Source of the DNA: JASHSH01 sp036490215
Lineage (GTDB): Bacteria > Pseudomonadota > Alphaproteobacteria > Rhodospirillales > Magnetospirillaceae
NCBI GenBank assembly: GCA_036490215.1
Contig: DASXEH010000034.1
Coordinates: forward strand, 1-64,000
Direction: 5' to 3'
DNA: 64,000 nt
Notes under the pieces: model-generated
The model's database searches: none
Told to the model about the DNA's origin: nothing
The model's input: the letters and a program-made list of their open reading frames with translations, nothing else
Position numbers and translations under genes: made by a program
Shown here: positions 35,296 to 42,464 of the stretch, one piece after another
Position numbering within the stretch: the stretch's first letter is position 1
Layout of the letters: each line of letters starts with the position of its first letter

Positions 35296-36171
35296 ATGTT
35301 TAAGGGTTCCATCACCGCGTTGATCACTCCGTTCAAGAACGGTGCGGTCGACGAGAAGAGCTTCCAGTCCTTCGTCGACTGGCAGATCGCGGAAGGGACC
35401 GACGGCCTTGTGCCAGTCGGCACCACCGGCGAATCGCCCACGCTGTCGCACGACGAGCATAACCGCGTGGTGGAACTGTGCATCGAGGCGGCCAAAGGGC
35501 GAGTGCCCGTGATTGCCGGCGCCGGATCGAACTCGACCGAAGAGGCGATTTCCCTGACCAAGCACGCCAAGAAGGCGGGCGCGGCGGCGGCGCTGCATGT
35601 GGTGCCGTACTACAATAAGCCGACCCAGGAAGGCATGTATCAGCACTTCAAGGCGATTCACGACGCCGTCGATCTGCCGATCATCATCTACAACATCCCG
35701 GGCCGCGTTGTGGTCGAGATGAATATCGACACGATGGCGCGGCTGGCGAAGCTGCCCAACATCGTCGGCGTCAAGGATTCGACCAACGACGTGTCCCGGG
35801 TGACGCGCACGCGCGTCGCGATTGGCGAAAAGTTCTGCCAACTGTCAGGCGAAGACGCCAATATCACCGGCTTCCTGATGCAGGGCGGCCATGGCTGCAT
35901 CTCGGTGACGGCGAATATCGCGCCGGGTCTTTGCGCCAAGCTGCACGACGCCTGGGCAGCCCGTGACCTCGACACGGTGGCTACAATCCGCGATCGCCTC
36001 GCGCCGCTGCATGACTCGATGTTCGTCGAGACAAACCCGTCACCGGTGAAGTACGCCGCCAGTCTGTTGGGCAAGTGCGCCGAAGACGTGCGCCTGCCGA
36101 TGGTTGGGGTCTCCGATGCCAACAAGCAAAAAGTACAGGCTGCGATGCGGAACGCCGGCCTGATCAATTGA
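35296..36171 (+). CDS. dapA: 4-hydroxy-tetrahydrodipicolinate synthase
   Basis: 291-residue TIM-barrel aldolase that condenses pyruvate with aspartate semialdehyde at the first committed step of lysine/diaminopimelate synthesis. It carries LVPVGTTGESPTLSHDEH, the proton-relay Y132 in IIYNIPGRV, and the Schiff-base K160 in NIVGVKDSTNDV. Length is standard. smpB starts 13 bp downstream. The 210-bp gap upstream, shared with the divergent transglycosylase, shows no convincing promoter boxes by eye. Confidence 0.98.
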   Translation: MFKGSITALITPFKNGAVDEKSFQSFVDWQIAEGTDGLVPVGTTGESPTLSHDEHNRVVELCIEAAKGRVPVIAGAGSNSTEEAISLTKHAKKAGAAAALHVVPYYNKPTQEGMYQHFKAIHDAVDLPIIIYNIPGRVVVEMNIDTMARLAKLPNIVGVKDSTNDVSRVTRTRVAIGEKFCQLSGEDANITGFLMQGGHGCISVTANIAPGLCAKLHDAWAARDLDTVATIRDRLAPLHDSMFVETNPSPVKYAASLLGKCAEDVRLPMVGVSDANKQKVQAAMRNAGLIN

Positions 36172-36184
36172 TCGGGGGCCGAGC

Positions 36185-36658
36185 ATGGCGCGTCCGACAC
36201 TGATCGCCGGACGGATCGCGGCGGAAAACCGCCGCGCCCGTCGCGACTACGAGATCAAAGACACGATTGAAGCCGGCATCGTTTTGGAAGGGACGGAGGT
36301 GAAATCCCTCCGTTCCGGCCGGGCCAATATCGGCGACAGTTTCGCGGGACAACAGGGCGATGAGCTGTTCCTGTTCAACGCCTATATCCCCGAATACCAG
36401 AACAGCAGCGTCTTCACCCATGAGACCCGCCGGCCGCGCAAGCTGCTGGTGCGCCGGCGCGAGATGAACAAGCTGGTGGGCGCGATCACCCGCGAGGGCA
36501 TGACCTTGGTGCCGTTGACGATCTTCTTCAATGATCGCGGCCTGGCCAAGGTCAGCCTAGCTTTGGCGCGCGGCCGCAAGAACTACGACAAACGCGCAGC
36601 CGAGAAAGAACGCGATTGGAAGCGCGACAAAGCGCGCGCCATGCGCGACCGCGGTTGA
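36185..36658 (+). CDS. smpB: SsrA-binding protein SmpB
   Basis: 157-residue tmRNA-binding protein of the trans-translation ribosome-rescue system. It shows ENRRARRDYEIKDTIEAGIV, LEGTEVKSLRSGRANI, DSFAGQQGDELFLFNAYIP and the C-terminal basic tail RKNYDKRAAEKERDWKRDK, which enters the decoding centre. It follows dapA closely. No tmRNA gene is visible in the window. A pair of REP-like hairpins begins 8 bp after the stop. Confidence 0.98.
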   Translation: MARPTLIAGRIAAENRRARRDYEIKDTIEAGIVLEGTEVKSLRSGRANIGDSFAGQQGDELFLFNAYIPEYQNSSVFTHETRRPRKLLVRRREMNKLVGAITREGMTLVPLTIFFNDRGLAKVSLALARGRKNYDKRAAEKERDWKRDKARAMRDRG

Positions 36659-36666
36659 GCTGTATC

Positions 36667-36757
36667 ATGGTTCGAGGCCCGCTAACGCGGGCACCTCACC
36701 ATAAGGCTTTTGGTAAATCCTCATCCTGAGATGCGCGGAACGCGCCTCGAAGGATGG
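36667..36757. repeat. Inverted pair of REP-like hairpins (BIME-like)
   Basis: Two related hairpins in opposite orientation with a 19-bp spacer. Unit 1 (36667-36702) has arms ATGGT/ACCAT and GCCCGC-TAAC-GCGGGC. Unit 2 (36722-36756) has arms CATCCT/AGGATG and GCGCG-GAA-CGCGC. Read on opposite strands both follow the scheme CATSSTGAG-stem-CTCGAASSATG. This is a widespread alphaproteobacterial REP family. The pair lies between smpB and the Mo-oxidoreductase start and may act as a terminator or mRNA stabiliser. Confidence 0.85.
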
Positions 36758-36773
36758 CAACACGGAAGATGTC

Positions 36774-37451
36774 GTGGCCGATCCCAACGATCCGATCCTC
36801 GATGGCGCGCTCAAAGAGAAACTGATCGCCGCCAAGCAGCGCTGGGCCAAGGAAGGGCGCCTGCTGACGGGCAATGCAGATCCGACGCACAGTAAACGCC
36901 TGCCACCCGGCCAACGCCAGGTGACCGATTGGCCCGTGCTTGATCTTGGGACGGTGCCGCGGCTCGATATGGACAATTGGTCGCTCGCGGTCGAAGGCGC
37001 CGTGGAACAACCGCTGCGCTGGACCTGGGCCGACTACATGGCTCAGCCGCAAATCGCCCTGACTGTCGACATGCATTGCGTGACGGCCTGGAGCCGCTTC
37101 GACAACGGTTTCGTCGGCGTGCCGGCGCTGCATTTGCTCGACCTCGTCAGGCCGCTGCCGTCGGCGCGGTATCTGATGCTTCATTCCTATGACGGCTATA
37201 CAACGAATCTGCCGCTGGCCGACTTCGCCGACGATGATGTGCTGCTCGCCCACACCTGGGAGGGCAAGCCGATCACGCGTGACCACGGCGGCCCGATGCG
37301 GCTGATCCTTCCCAAGCTCTATCTGTGGAAGAGCGCAAAATGGCTGCGCCGCATCACCGTGATGGAAGGCGACGCACCCGGTTATTGGGAGCAGCGCGGC
37401 TATCATATGCGCGGCGACCCGTGGCGCGAAGAACGCTACGATACGGACTGA
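36774..37451 (+). CDS. Sulfite oxidase-like molybdopterin-dependent oxidoreductase
   Basis: 225-residue Mo-cofactor enzyme of the sulfite oxidase/MsrP-like superfamily. The Mo-ligating cysteine is C102 in VDMHCVTAWSRFDN; FVGVPALHLLDLV, LAHTWEGKPIT and GGPMRLILPKLYLWKSAKW follow the fold. It lacks a Tat signal, so it is probably cytoplasmic, unlike MsrP, and its substrate is unknown. The start is GTG 36774, directly after a REP-like hairpin, and no better ATG is in frame. It lies 21 bp before the glutathione peroxidase gene on the same strand, which suggests an oxidative-stress context. Confidence 0.87.
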   Translation: MADPNDPILDGALKEKLIAAKQRWAKEGRLLTGNADPTHSKRLPPGQRQVTDWPVLDLGTVPRLDMDNWSLAVEGAVEQPLRWTWADYMAQPQIALTVDMHCVTAWSRFDNGFVGVPALHLLDLVRPLPSARYLMLHSYDGYTTNLPLADFADDDVLLAHTWEGKPITRDHGGPMRLILPKLYLWKSAKWLRRITVMEGDAPGYWEQRGYHMRGDPWREERYDTD

Positions 37452-37472
37452 CGCGAAACGGGGGAGCCTTCG

Positions 37473-37973
37473 ATGGCTGACAATACGGGATCCGCTTGGG
37501 ACTTTTCCTTCGAAACCTTGACCGGCAAGCCACTGCCGCTGTCAGAGTTCAAGGGCAAGGCGGTGTTGGTGGTGAACACGGCCTCGCAATGCGGCTTCAC
37601 GCCGCAATACAAGGATCTCGAGGAACTCGCCAAGAAATACAAAGGGCAGGGGCTCGTCGTGCTCGGCGTGCCCTGCAATGACTTCGGTGGCCAGGAGCCC
37701 GGCAGCGCCGAAGAGATCGGCGCGTTCTGCGAGAAGAATTACGGCGTCAGCTTCCCGATGGCCGGCAAGGCCAAAGTAACCGGCGGCGACGCGCATCCGT
37801 TCTACGCCTGGGCGCGCAAGAAGGTCGGCATTCTCGGTTCGCCCAAGTGGAACTTCCACAAATACCTGATCGCGCCCGATGGCAGCTTGGCCGATTGGTT
37901 CTCGACGCCGACCAAGCCGACGGCTGACAAAGTTTCGCGCGCGATCGAAAAAATTCTGCCGAAGACGCCGTAA
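37473..37973 (+). CDS. Glutathione peroxidase-like thiol peroxidase
   Basis: 166-residue thioredoxin-fold peroxidase reducing hydrogen or lipid peroxides with thioredoxin or glutathione. The peroxidatic C40 lies in NTASQCGFTPQY; W126 and N127 of the catalytic tetrad are in SPKWNFHKYL; C86 (GAFCEKNYG) fits the resolving cysteine of thioredoxin-dependent members. The usual catalytic Gln in CNQFGGQEPG is D70 here (CNDFGGQEPG), a variant I recall in other bacterial members. It is followed 5 bp later by the UPF0114 gene. Confidence 0.92.
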   Translation: MADNTGSAWDFSFETLTGKPLPLSEFKGKAVLVVNTASQCGFTPQYKDLEELAKKYKGQGLVVLGVPCNDFGGQEPGSAEEIGAFCEKNYGVSFPMAGKAKVTGGDAHPFYAWARKKVGILGSPKWNFHKYLIAPDGSLADWFSTPTKPTADKVSRAIEKILPKTP

Positions 37974-37978
37974 CGACG

Positions 37979-38509
37979 ATGACTGGTGACAGCACGCCCC
38001 GGCACACCCCGGTCGAGCGGGCGATCGAACACACGCTGTTCGCCAGTCGATGGATTCTGGCGCCGGTCTATCTTGGCCTGGCGATCGGACTGCTGGTCGT
38101 ACTCGCCAAATTCGTCATCGAAGCCTACGAGCTGATCACGCATGCCTATTCGGTCGATATCGATGCCGCCACCGTGGGCGTGCTCTCGCTGATCGATCTA
38201 TCGCTGATGGGTAGCCTGATCCTGATGGTGATGTTCGCCGGCTATGAGAATTTCGTCTCGAAGATCGATGTCGGCAGCCATAAGGATCGGCCGTCCTGGA
38301 TGGGGCATATCGACTTCAGCGATCTCAAGCTTAAGTTGATCGCGGCCATCGTTGCGATCTCGGCGATCCGGCTGCTCGAGAACTTCATGAACATCGACAC
38401 GCTGAGCGACCGCGATCTTGCCTGGAGCGCAGGCATCCACGCTATCTTCGTCGTCTCGGCGGTTCTATTGGCGCTGACGGATCGCCTGACGTCCGGGAAG
38501 CATCCTTAG
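37979..38509 (+). CDS. UPF0114 family membrane protein (YqhA-like)
   Basis: 176-residue inner-membrane protein of the UPF0114/YqhA family. It has about four hydrophobic segments, near WILAPVYLGLAIGLLVVLAKF, GVLSLIDLSLMGSLILMVMF, LKLIAAIVAISAIRLLENFM and IFVVSAVLLALTDRL. The motifs SRWILAPVYLGL, GYENFVSKID and DLKLKLIAAIVAISAI are family marks. Function is unknown in any organism I can recall. It starts 5 bp after the peroxidase, so probably the same transcript; its stop overlaps the convergent uracil-DNA glycosylase stop by 4 bp. Confidence 0.88.
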   Translation: MTGDSTPRHTPVERAIEHTLFASRWILAPVYLGLAIGLLVVLAKFVIEAYELITHAYSVDIDAATVGVLSLIDLSLMGSLILMVMFAGYENFVSKIDVGSHKDRPSWMGHIDFSDLKLKLIAAIVAISAIRLLENFMNIDTLSDRDLAWSAGIHAIFVVSAVLLALTDRLTSGKHP

Positions 38510-39159
38510 CCGATTACGGCTTTGGCCTTCGCCACCACGTCCAGGAACATCGCGTCGGTCAGGCGCCCGGTATTCGTGTTGAGCCGCGACGAGTGGTAGG
38601 TGTCCACCATCGTCAACGCGTCGGGCAGAACATGCACGGCGCCATGGGCGAATTTGTAACGGCTGCGCACCAGCCCCTTAGCCGACAAAATCGCGCTATG
38701 GGCGATGCCGCCCAAGGCGAGGATACATTTCAGGCGCGGCATCGCCGCGAGCTCCTTGGTGAGGAACGGGCGGCAGGCAACGATCTCTTCGGTCGTCGGC
38801 CGATTTGCCGGCGGCACGCACCGCACGGCATTGGTGATGCGGCAGTCGACAAGCTCGAGTCCATCGTCCGGCCGCTCGTCATAAGTCCCGCGCGCCAGAC
38901 CAAGCTCGAGCAGGGTGCCGTACAGAAGATCGCCGGCCCAGTCGCCGGTGAACGGCCGGCCGGTCGCATTCGCACCCCGCAAACCTGGGCCCAGGCCAAC
39001 GATCAAGAGCCGCGACGAAAGATCGCCGAACGACGGCACCGGTCCATTATGCCAAAGCGGGTACTTGACGCGATTGGCGTTGCGGAACTCGACGAGGCGC
39101 GGGCACAGAGGACAGTCGCGCCCGGGAGCCTGGGCGCTGAACGCGTCGGCGGCAGGCAT
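38506..39159 (-). CDS. Uracil-DNA glycosylase, family 5 (UDGb) type
   Basis: 217-residue Fe-S uracil-DNA glycosylase of the family 4/5 group, which removes uracil and some other deaminated bases. Motif A is GLGPGLRGANATGRPFTGDWAG, with the family-5-type alanine/asparagine region rather than the acidic water-activating residue of family 4. Cysteines in CPLCPRL, AVRCVPPANRP and VACRPFL fit the [4Fe-4S] cluster. A late HSS motif (YHSSRLN) completes the site. It follows the NYN gene by 1 bp on the minus strand and overlaps the convergent UPF0114 stop by 4 bp. Confidence 0.88.
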   Translation of the reverse strand: MPAADAFSAQAPGRDCPLCPRLVEFRNANRVKYPLWHNGPVPSFGDLSSRLLIVGLGPGLRGANATGRPFTGDWAGDLLYGTLLELGLARGTYDERPDDGLELVDCRITNAVRCVPPANRPTTEEIVACRPFLTKELAAMPRLKCILALGGIAHSAILSAKGLVRSRYKFAHGAVHVLPDALTMVDTYHSSRLNTNTGRLTDAMFLDVVAKAKAVIG

Positions 39160-39160
39160 G

Positions 39161-39739
39161 TCAGTCGTCCATATGCGCGGGCTGGCGATCGTCTCGATTC
39201 ATCTGCTGCGGCCGCGCGACCGACGAAGCGAGATCCTGCAGTTCGACGAAATTGTCGCATTCGCGGCGCAATTCGTCGGCGACCATCGGGGGCTGCGAGC
39301 GGATCGTGCTGACCACGGTCACGCGAACGCCCTTGCGTTGAACCGCTTCGACGAGGCGGCGGAAGTCGCCATCGCCGGAGAACAGGACAATGTGGTCGAG
39401 ATGCGGCGCCATCTCCATCACGTCGATCGCCAGTTCGATATCCATATTCCCTTTGATCTTGCGGCGGCCGAGCGAGTCGGTGAATTCCTTGGCCGGCTTG
39501 GTCACCAGCGTATATCCGTTATAATCGAGCCAATCGATCAACGGACGAATCGGCGAGTATTCCTGTTCGTCGACAAGCGCCGTGTAATAAAACGCGCGGA
39601 TCAACCGGCCTTTACTGGCGAAGAGATCAAGCAATTTGCGGTAGTCGATATCGAAGCCCAGAGCGCGCGCCGCGGAGTAGAGGTTCGCGCCATCGATAAA
39701 AAGAGCAAGGCGCTCCTCAGGATAAAAAAGCATGGGCAT
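39161..39739 (-). CDS. NYN-domain (LabA/DUF88-like) putative RNase
   Basis: 192-residue PIN-like NYN-domain protein. It carries the acidic active-site set FIDGANLYSAA, KGNMDIELAIDVMEMA and VLFSGDGDFRRLVEAVQ, then VRVTVVST. NYN proteins of this kind are presumed metal-dependent nucleases acting on RNA. An NYN gene near smpB/rpoZ is common in alphaproteobacteria and suggests RNA turnover. Two in-frame ATGs (39739, 39733) are possible. The 201-bp gap upstream holds its promoter region but no feature I can name. Confidence 0.88.
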   Translation of the reverse strand: MPMLFYPEERLALFIDGANLYSAARALGFDIDYRKLLDLFASKGRLIRAFYYTALVDEQEYSPIRPLIDWLDYNGYTLVTKPAKEFTDSLGRRKIKGNMDIELAIDVMEMAPHLDHIVLFSGDGDFRRLVEAVQRKGVRVTVVSTIRSQPPMVADELRRECDNFVELQDLASSVARPQQMNRDDRQPAHMDD

Positions 39740-39940
39740 AAAAATCCTTTGCCAATAACACCAGCCCTAGAATAGGCGAAGATTATGCGCCCCTCGGGCC
39801 GCCCGCAACAGCGATGGAGCAGGACGCGCCGAAAAAGCACTTCGACGGACAACCTGCCCCATTTGGTTGCCCGCCCTTCACGAAGTGCCGTTATAGCGCT
39901 GACAGCCGATACTCGATTTTTACGCGCCGATCGATGCCAC

Positions 39941-40267
39941 TTAACGTAATTGCGCGTGCACCGTCTCGACCGCCAATGCGTCCGCGATCGACAGGCTCGC
40001 ACAACCGATGAAGAGGGCAGCCTCGGAATGACCGAGTTTCATCGCCTGATCGTAAAGCCTATGCAGTGACTCACTCAGATCGGCCACCGCCGTCTTTGAT
40101 GCGTGTACCGCGCCGAAATTGGACGCCACCAATTTCGGCCGGCGGCCTCGGTCCCCGGATGCATGCGTGAAGGCCATCGTCGGGCCGCCGCAAAAACCTT
40201 CGATGTCGACGAGTCCCACAAGACTGGTCCCCACATCGAGAAGCGTACCCGAATCAGGACGCGGCAT
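39941..40267 (-). CDS. Hypothetical 108-residue protein
   Basis: Unrecognised small protein. The start ATG 40267 (MPRPDSGTLLDVGTSLVGL) is chosen because GGGAGG lies 6 nt upstream; another ATG 6 bp earlier touches that site. The start lies inside the last codons of the GNAT gene (14-bp overlap), so translation is probably coupled. Visible features are a Gly-rich N-terminal part (VDIEGFCGGPTMAF) and a probable helical C-terminus (DLSESLHRLYDQAMKLGHSEAALFI in part). No signal peptide, membrane segment or metal motif is seen. It may be a partner of the acetyltransferase. Confidence 0.6.
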   Translation of the reverse strand: MPRPDSGTLLDVGTSLVGLVDIEGFCGGPTMAFTHASGDRGRRPKLVASNFGAVHASKTAVADLSESLHRLYDQAMKLGHSEAALFIGCASLSIADALAVETVHAQLR

Positions 40268-40823
40268 GAGCATCCTCCCAATAGCCGGGCGTGTCCCAGT
40301 CGCCTTCACGCCGCACCAGAACGTAATGATCGCTTTCCAATGACAAACGATCATTGCGCGCCGGCATTTCCCCGAACATGGGAACCACCGTTTTCCCTTT
40401 GCAGTCGAACGCTTCGTCGTACAACGGCTTCATCATGCCGCGGCCGACTTTTGACCAGAAAGGAACCAGGTCTTTGAGGGCGTGACCGTAGAAGCGGGTG
40501 AAACCCTTTTTTAGGCAGAACTCCACCCCACGGTCACACAACGCAAATGCGACGCCCTTCTGACCAAAACGTTTGCCGCGGAATTGTGGCAGAACAGCCA
40601 AGCGTTCAAATTTCACGAAGTCCGCGAAATAGCGGATTCTCAGGCTTCCAGCCGAATTCCCGCCCACTTTGCACAAGAGATGGGTGGCGCTGAAATCATT
40701 GCCGTCCCACTCTTCAGAAAAGTCCCAACCGGCCTCGCCGATATAAACAGCACTTCTAATCGCCACCGACTGTATGATTTCGTCAAACGTTCGAGCCACA
40801 TCGACAGTAATAGTTTCATCCAT
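40254..40823 (-). CDS. GNAT-family N-acetyltransferase
   Basis: 189-residue acyl-CoA-dependent acetyltransferase. The acetyl-CoA pyrophosphate loop is RLAVLPQFRGKRFGQKG, preceded by a beta strand with FVKFERL and followed by KKGFTRFYGHALKDLVPFW. The substrate is unknown. AAGGA lies about 8 nt before ATG 40823. Its DNA and the intergenic region upstream are visibly richer in A+T than the neighbouring core genes, pointing to acquisition. It is coupled to the downstream 108-residue gene and divergent from a LysR regulator, which probably controls it. Confidence 0.83.
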   Translation of the reverse strand: MDETITVDVARTFDEIIQSVAIRSAVYIGEAGWDFSEEWDGNDFSATHLLCKVGGNSAGSLRIRYFADFVKFERLAVLPQFRGKRFGQKGVAFALCDRGVEFCLKKGFTRFYGHALKDLVPFWSKVGRGMMKPLYDEAFDCKGKTVVPMFGEMPARNDRLSLESDHYVLVRREGDWDTPGYWEDAHAAS

Positions 40824-40855
40824 AATATTTTCCTTCTAATATTACACTTCCCTCG

Positions 40856-40882
40856 ATCAATTCTTTGAGAATAGCGATTGAT
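40856..40882. promoter_or_regulatory. Candidate LysR operator in AT-rich divergent region
   Basis: Inverted repeat ATCAAT (40856-40861) and ATTGAT (40877-40882) with a 15-nt spacer, in the 112-bp AT-rich gap between the divergent GNAT and LysR genes. LysR-type sites usually have T-N11-A dyads; this spacing is compatible with two half-sites but is not diagnostic. The gap also contains two AATATT blocks near the GNAT start. Confidence 0.3.
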
Positions 40883-40935
40883 TTTTGCGCCACCAAATTC
40901 CAATATTTACATCCTCTGATAGGGGGAGTTATCAC

Positions 40936-41889
40936 ATGGCGATCGAAATCAAGGACTGGGAGCTGCTGCGCGTGCTGCTCGAAACGGCACGAGCAGGCAG
41001 CCTCCGCAAGGCCGAGGCCGTGCTGGGCATCACCCAGCCGACGATCGGCAAGAAGATCGATCGCCTCGAGCAGATGGTGAACGCGAAGGTCTTCTACCGG
41101 ACGAAAGCGGGCATGGCGCTGACGCTGGTCGGCGAGACGCTATTCCATCTGGCCGAAGAGATGGAGCGCACCGCCGAGAAGGTGCAGCCCAATCTGCACG
41201 GCGCCAAAATGGGCCTGACGGGACAACTGCGTATCGCCGTTACCGATGGCGTAGCGGGATATTGGCTGCCGCATCGGCTGCGTCGTTTTCATCGCGAGCA
41301 CCCGAACGTCTTGCTCGATGTTCAGTGCATCGATCCCGGTGTCGAGGTCGATCTCAGCAAGCGCGAGGCCGATCTGTCCGTGATGTACACCTATCCGACC
41401 GACTCGGATGTGGTGGTGCTGCAGAAGTCCGAGATGGTGCTGGTTCCCGTCTGCACCAAGAGCTTCATCGAGGAACATGGCCGTCCCAAGAACCTCGAAG
41501 ATGTCCTTAATTTCCCGGTCTGCGCCCATCACATGCATTACCGCAAACAGGGCCCGATGCGCCCCTGGGCCGAAATGCTCGAGCGGCACACGATGGTCAT
41601 CTACCGTACCGCGTCATCGATGGTGTTGGGGCAGGTGACCAAGATGGGCATCGGGCTCAGCCTGCAACCGATCGGCGTCATGGACCGCGAAGATGACGCC
41701 GTAATGCTTGATCTGGACGGGTTCCGCAGCTATTTGCCCTTCTATCTGGTCTGCCACCGCGACACAAAAGACGTGCCCGTGATCCGTTCGTTGATCCAAT
41801 ATTTCAAAAATAGCCTTTTCAAGGACGACGGAGCCGGCAGCCCGGCCAAATCCGGAGATCCCTCGGCCGAGCGCTCTTTGGTCGCATAG
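40936..41889 (+). CDS. LysR-type transcriptional regulator
   Basis: 317-residue LysR-type regulator. The N-terminal winged helix reads WELLRVLLETARAGSLRKAEA, VLGITQPTIGKKIDRLE and VFYRTKAGMALT; the C-terminal periplasmic-binding-like effector domain begins near LTGQLRIAVTDGVAGYWLP. ATG 40936 with AGGGGGAG upstream is chosen over an earlier in-frame ATG at 40885 that lies in the AT-rich promoter region. The effector is unknown. It is divergent from the GNAT/unknown pair, its most likely target, and lies directly upstream of rpoZ in the same direction. Confidence 0.92.
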   Translation: MAIEIKDWELLRVLLETARAGSLRKAEAVLGITQPTIGKKIDRLEQMVNAKVFYRTKAGMALTLVGETLFHLAEEMERTAEKVQPNLHGAKMGLTGQLRIAVTDGVAGYWLPHRLRRFHREHPNVLLDVQCIDPGVEVDLSKREADLSVMYTYPTDSDVVVLQKSEMVLVPVCTKSFIEEHGRPKNLEDVLNFPVCAHHMHYRKQGPMRPWAEMLERHTMVIYRTASSMVLGQVTKMGIGLSLQPIGVMDREDDAVMLDLDGFRSYLPFYLVCHRDTKDVPVIRSLIQYFKNSLFKDDGAGSPAKSGDPSAERSLVA

Positions 41890-41923
41890 GCCCACTTAAA
41901 GCCCCGGCGCTGCGGCAAAAGGC

Positions 41924-41951
41924 TTGTTTTCGCGTCCCCAAAACGTATATA
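41924..41951 (+). promoter_or_regulatory. Candidate sigma-70 promoter for the rpoZ operon
   Basis: TTGTTT (41924-41929) and TATATA (41946-41951) with a 16-bp spacer, 38 bp before rpoZ ATG 41990. The TATATA box stands out in GC-rich surroundings. It would drive rpoZ and probably the downstream rsh-pdxJ-acpS run. Visual match only. Confidence 0.45.
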
Positions 41952-41989
41952 TCCTGGTGGTTTAGACCGCCGTTTAGGAGCGTTGTGGA

Positions 41990-42394
41990 ATGGCTCGCGT
42001 TACCGTCGAAGATTGCGTTTTGAAGATCCCCAACCGGTTCGAATTGGTTCTGCTGGCGGGCCAGCGGGCGCGGGGCATCTCTGCCGGCGGCAAGCTGACC
42101 GTCGAACGCGACAACGACAAGAACCCGGTCGTGGCGCTGCGCGAAATCGCCGACGAAACCGTTTCCTTCGATTCGCTCCGCAACGAGCTGGTCCAGGGCC
42201 TTCAGAAGCATGTGGAGCCCGACGAGCCGGAGGAAGAAGAGATCGACGTCCTCGCCGGCCGCGAACTCGAGCTCAAGGGCTCGGTCATCAACGAAGGCGA
42301 GATGGCCGATGGCGGCATGTCGATCGAAGGCGATGACGAAGGGGACGACGAACCCGAGGCGGATATCGAGCCGGGTGACGTCGCCGAAGAGTGA
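41990..42394 (+). CDS. rpoZ: RNA polymerase omega subunit
   Basis: 134-residue omega subunit, which helps assemble the beta' subunit and in proteobacteria forms part of ppGpp binding site 1. The N-terminal domain reads MARVTVEDCVLKIPNRFELVLLA in part, then QRARGISAGG, NPVVALREIADETV. A long acidic tail (PEEEEIDV, GDDEGDDEPEADIEPGD) is typical of alphaproteobacterial forms. It is followed 70 bp later by the (p)ppGpp synthetase gene, so enzyme and target subunit are co-encoded. Confidence 0.96.
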   Translation: MARVTVEDCVLKIPNRFELVLLAGQRARGISAGGKLTVERDNDKNPVVALREIADETVSFDSLRNELVQGLQKHVEPDEPEEEEIDVLAGRELELKGSVINEGEMADGGMSIEGDDEGDDEPEADIEPGDVAEE

Positions 42395-42464
42395 GGCCAA
42401 AGCCGGCCATTCGGCCGATTAAGGGCCGCGCCGGTCGCCTCAAAAGTGTCGAGGGCGACCGGCC

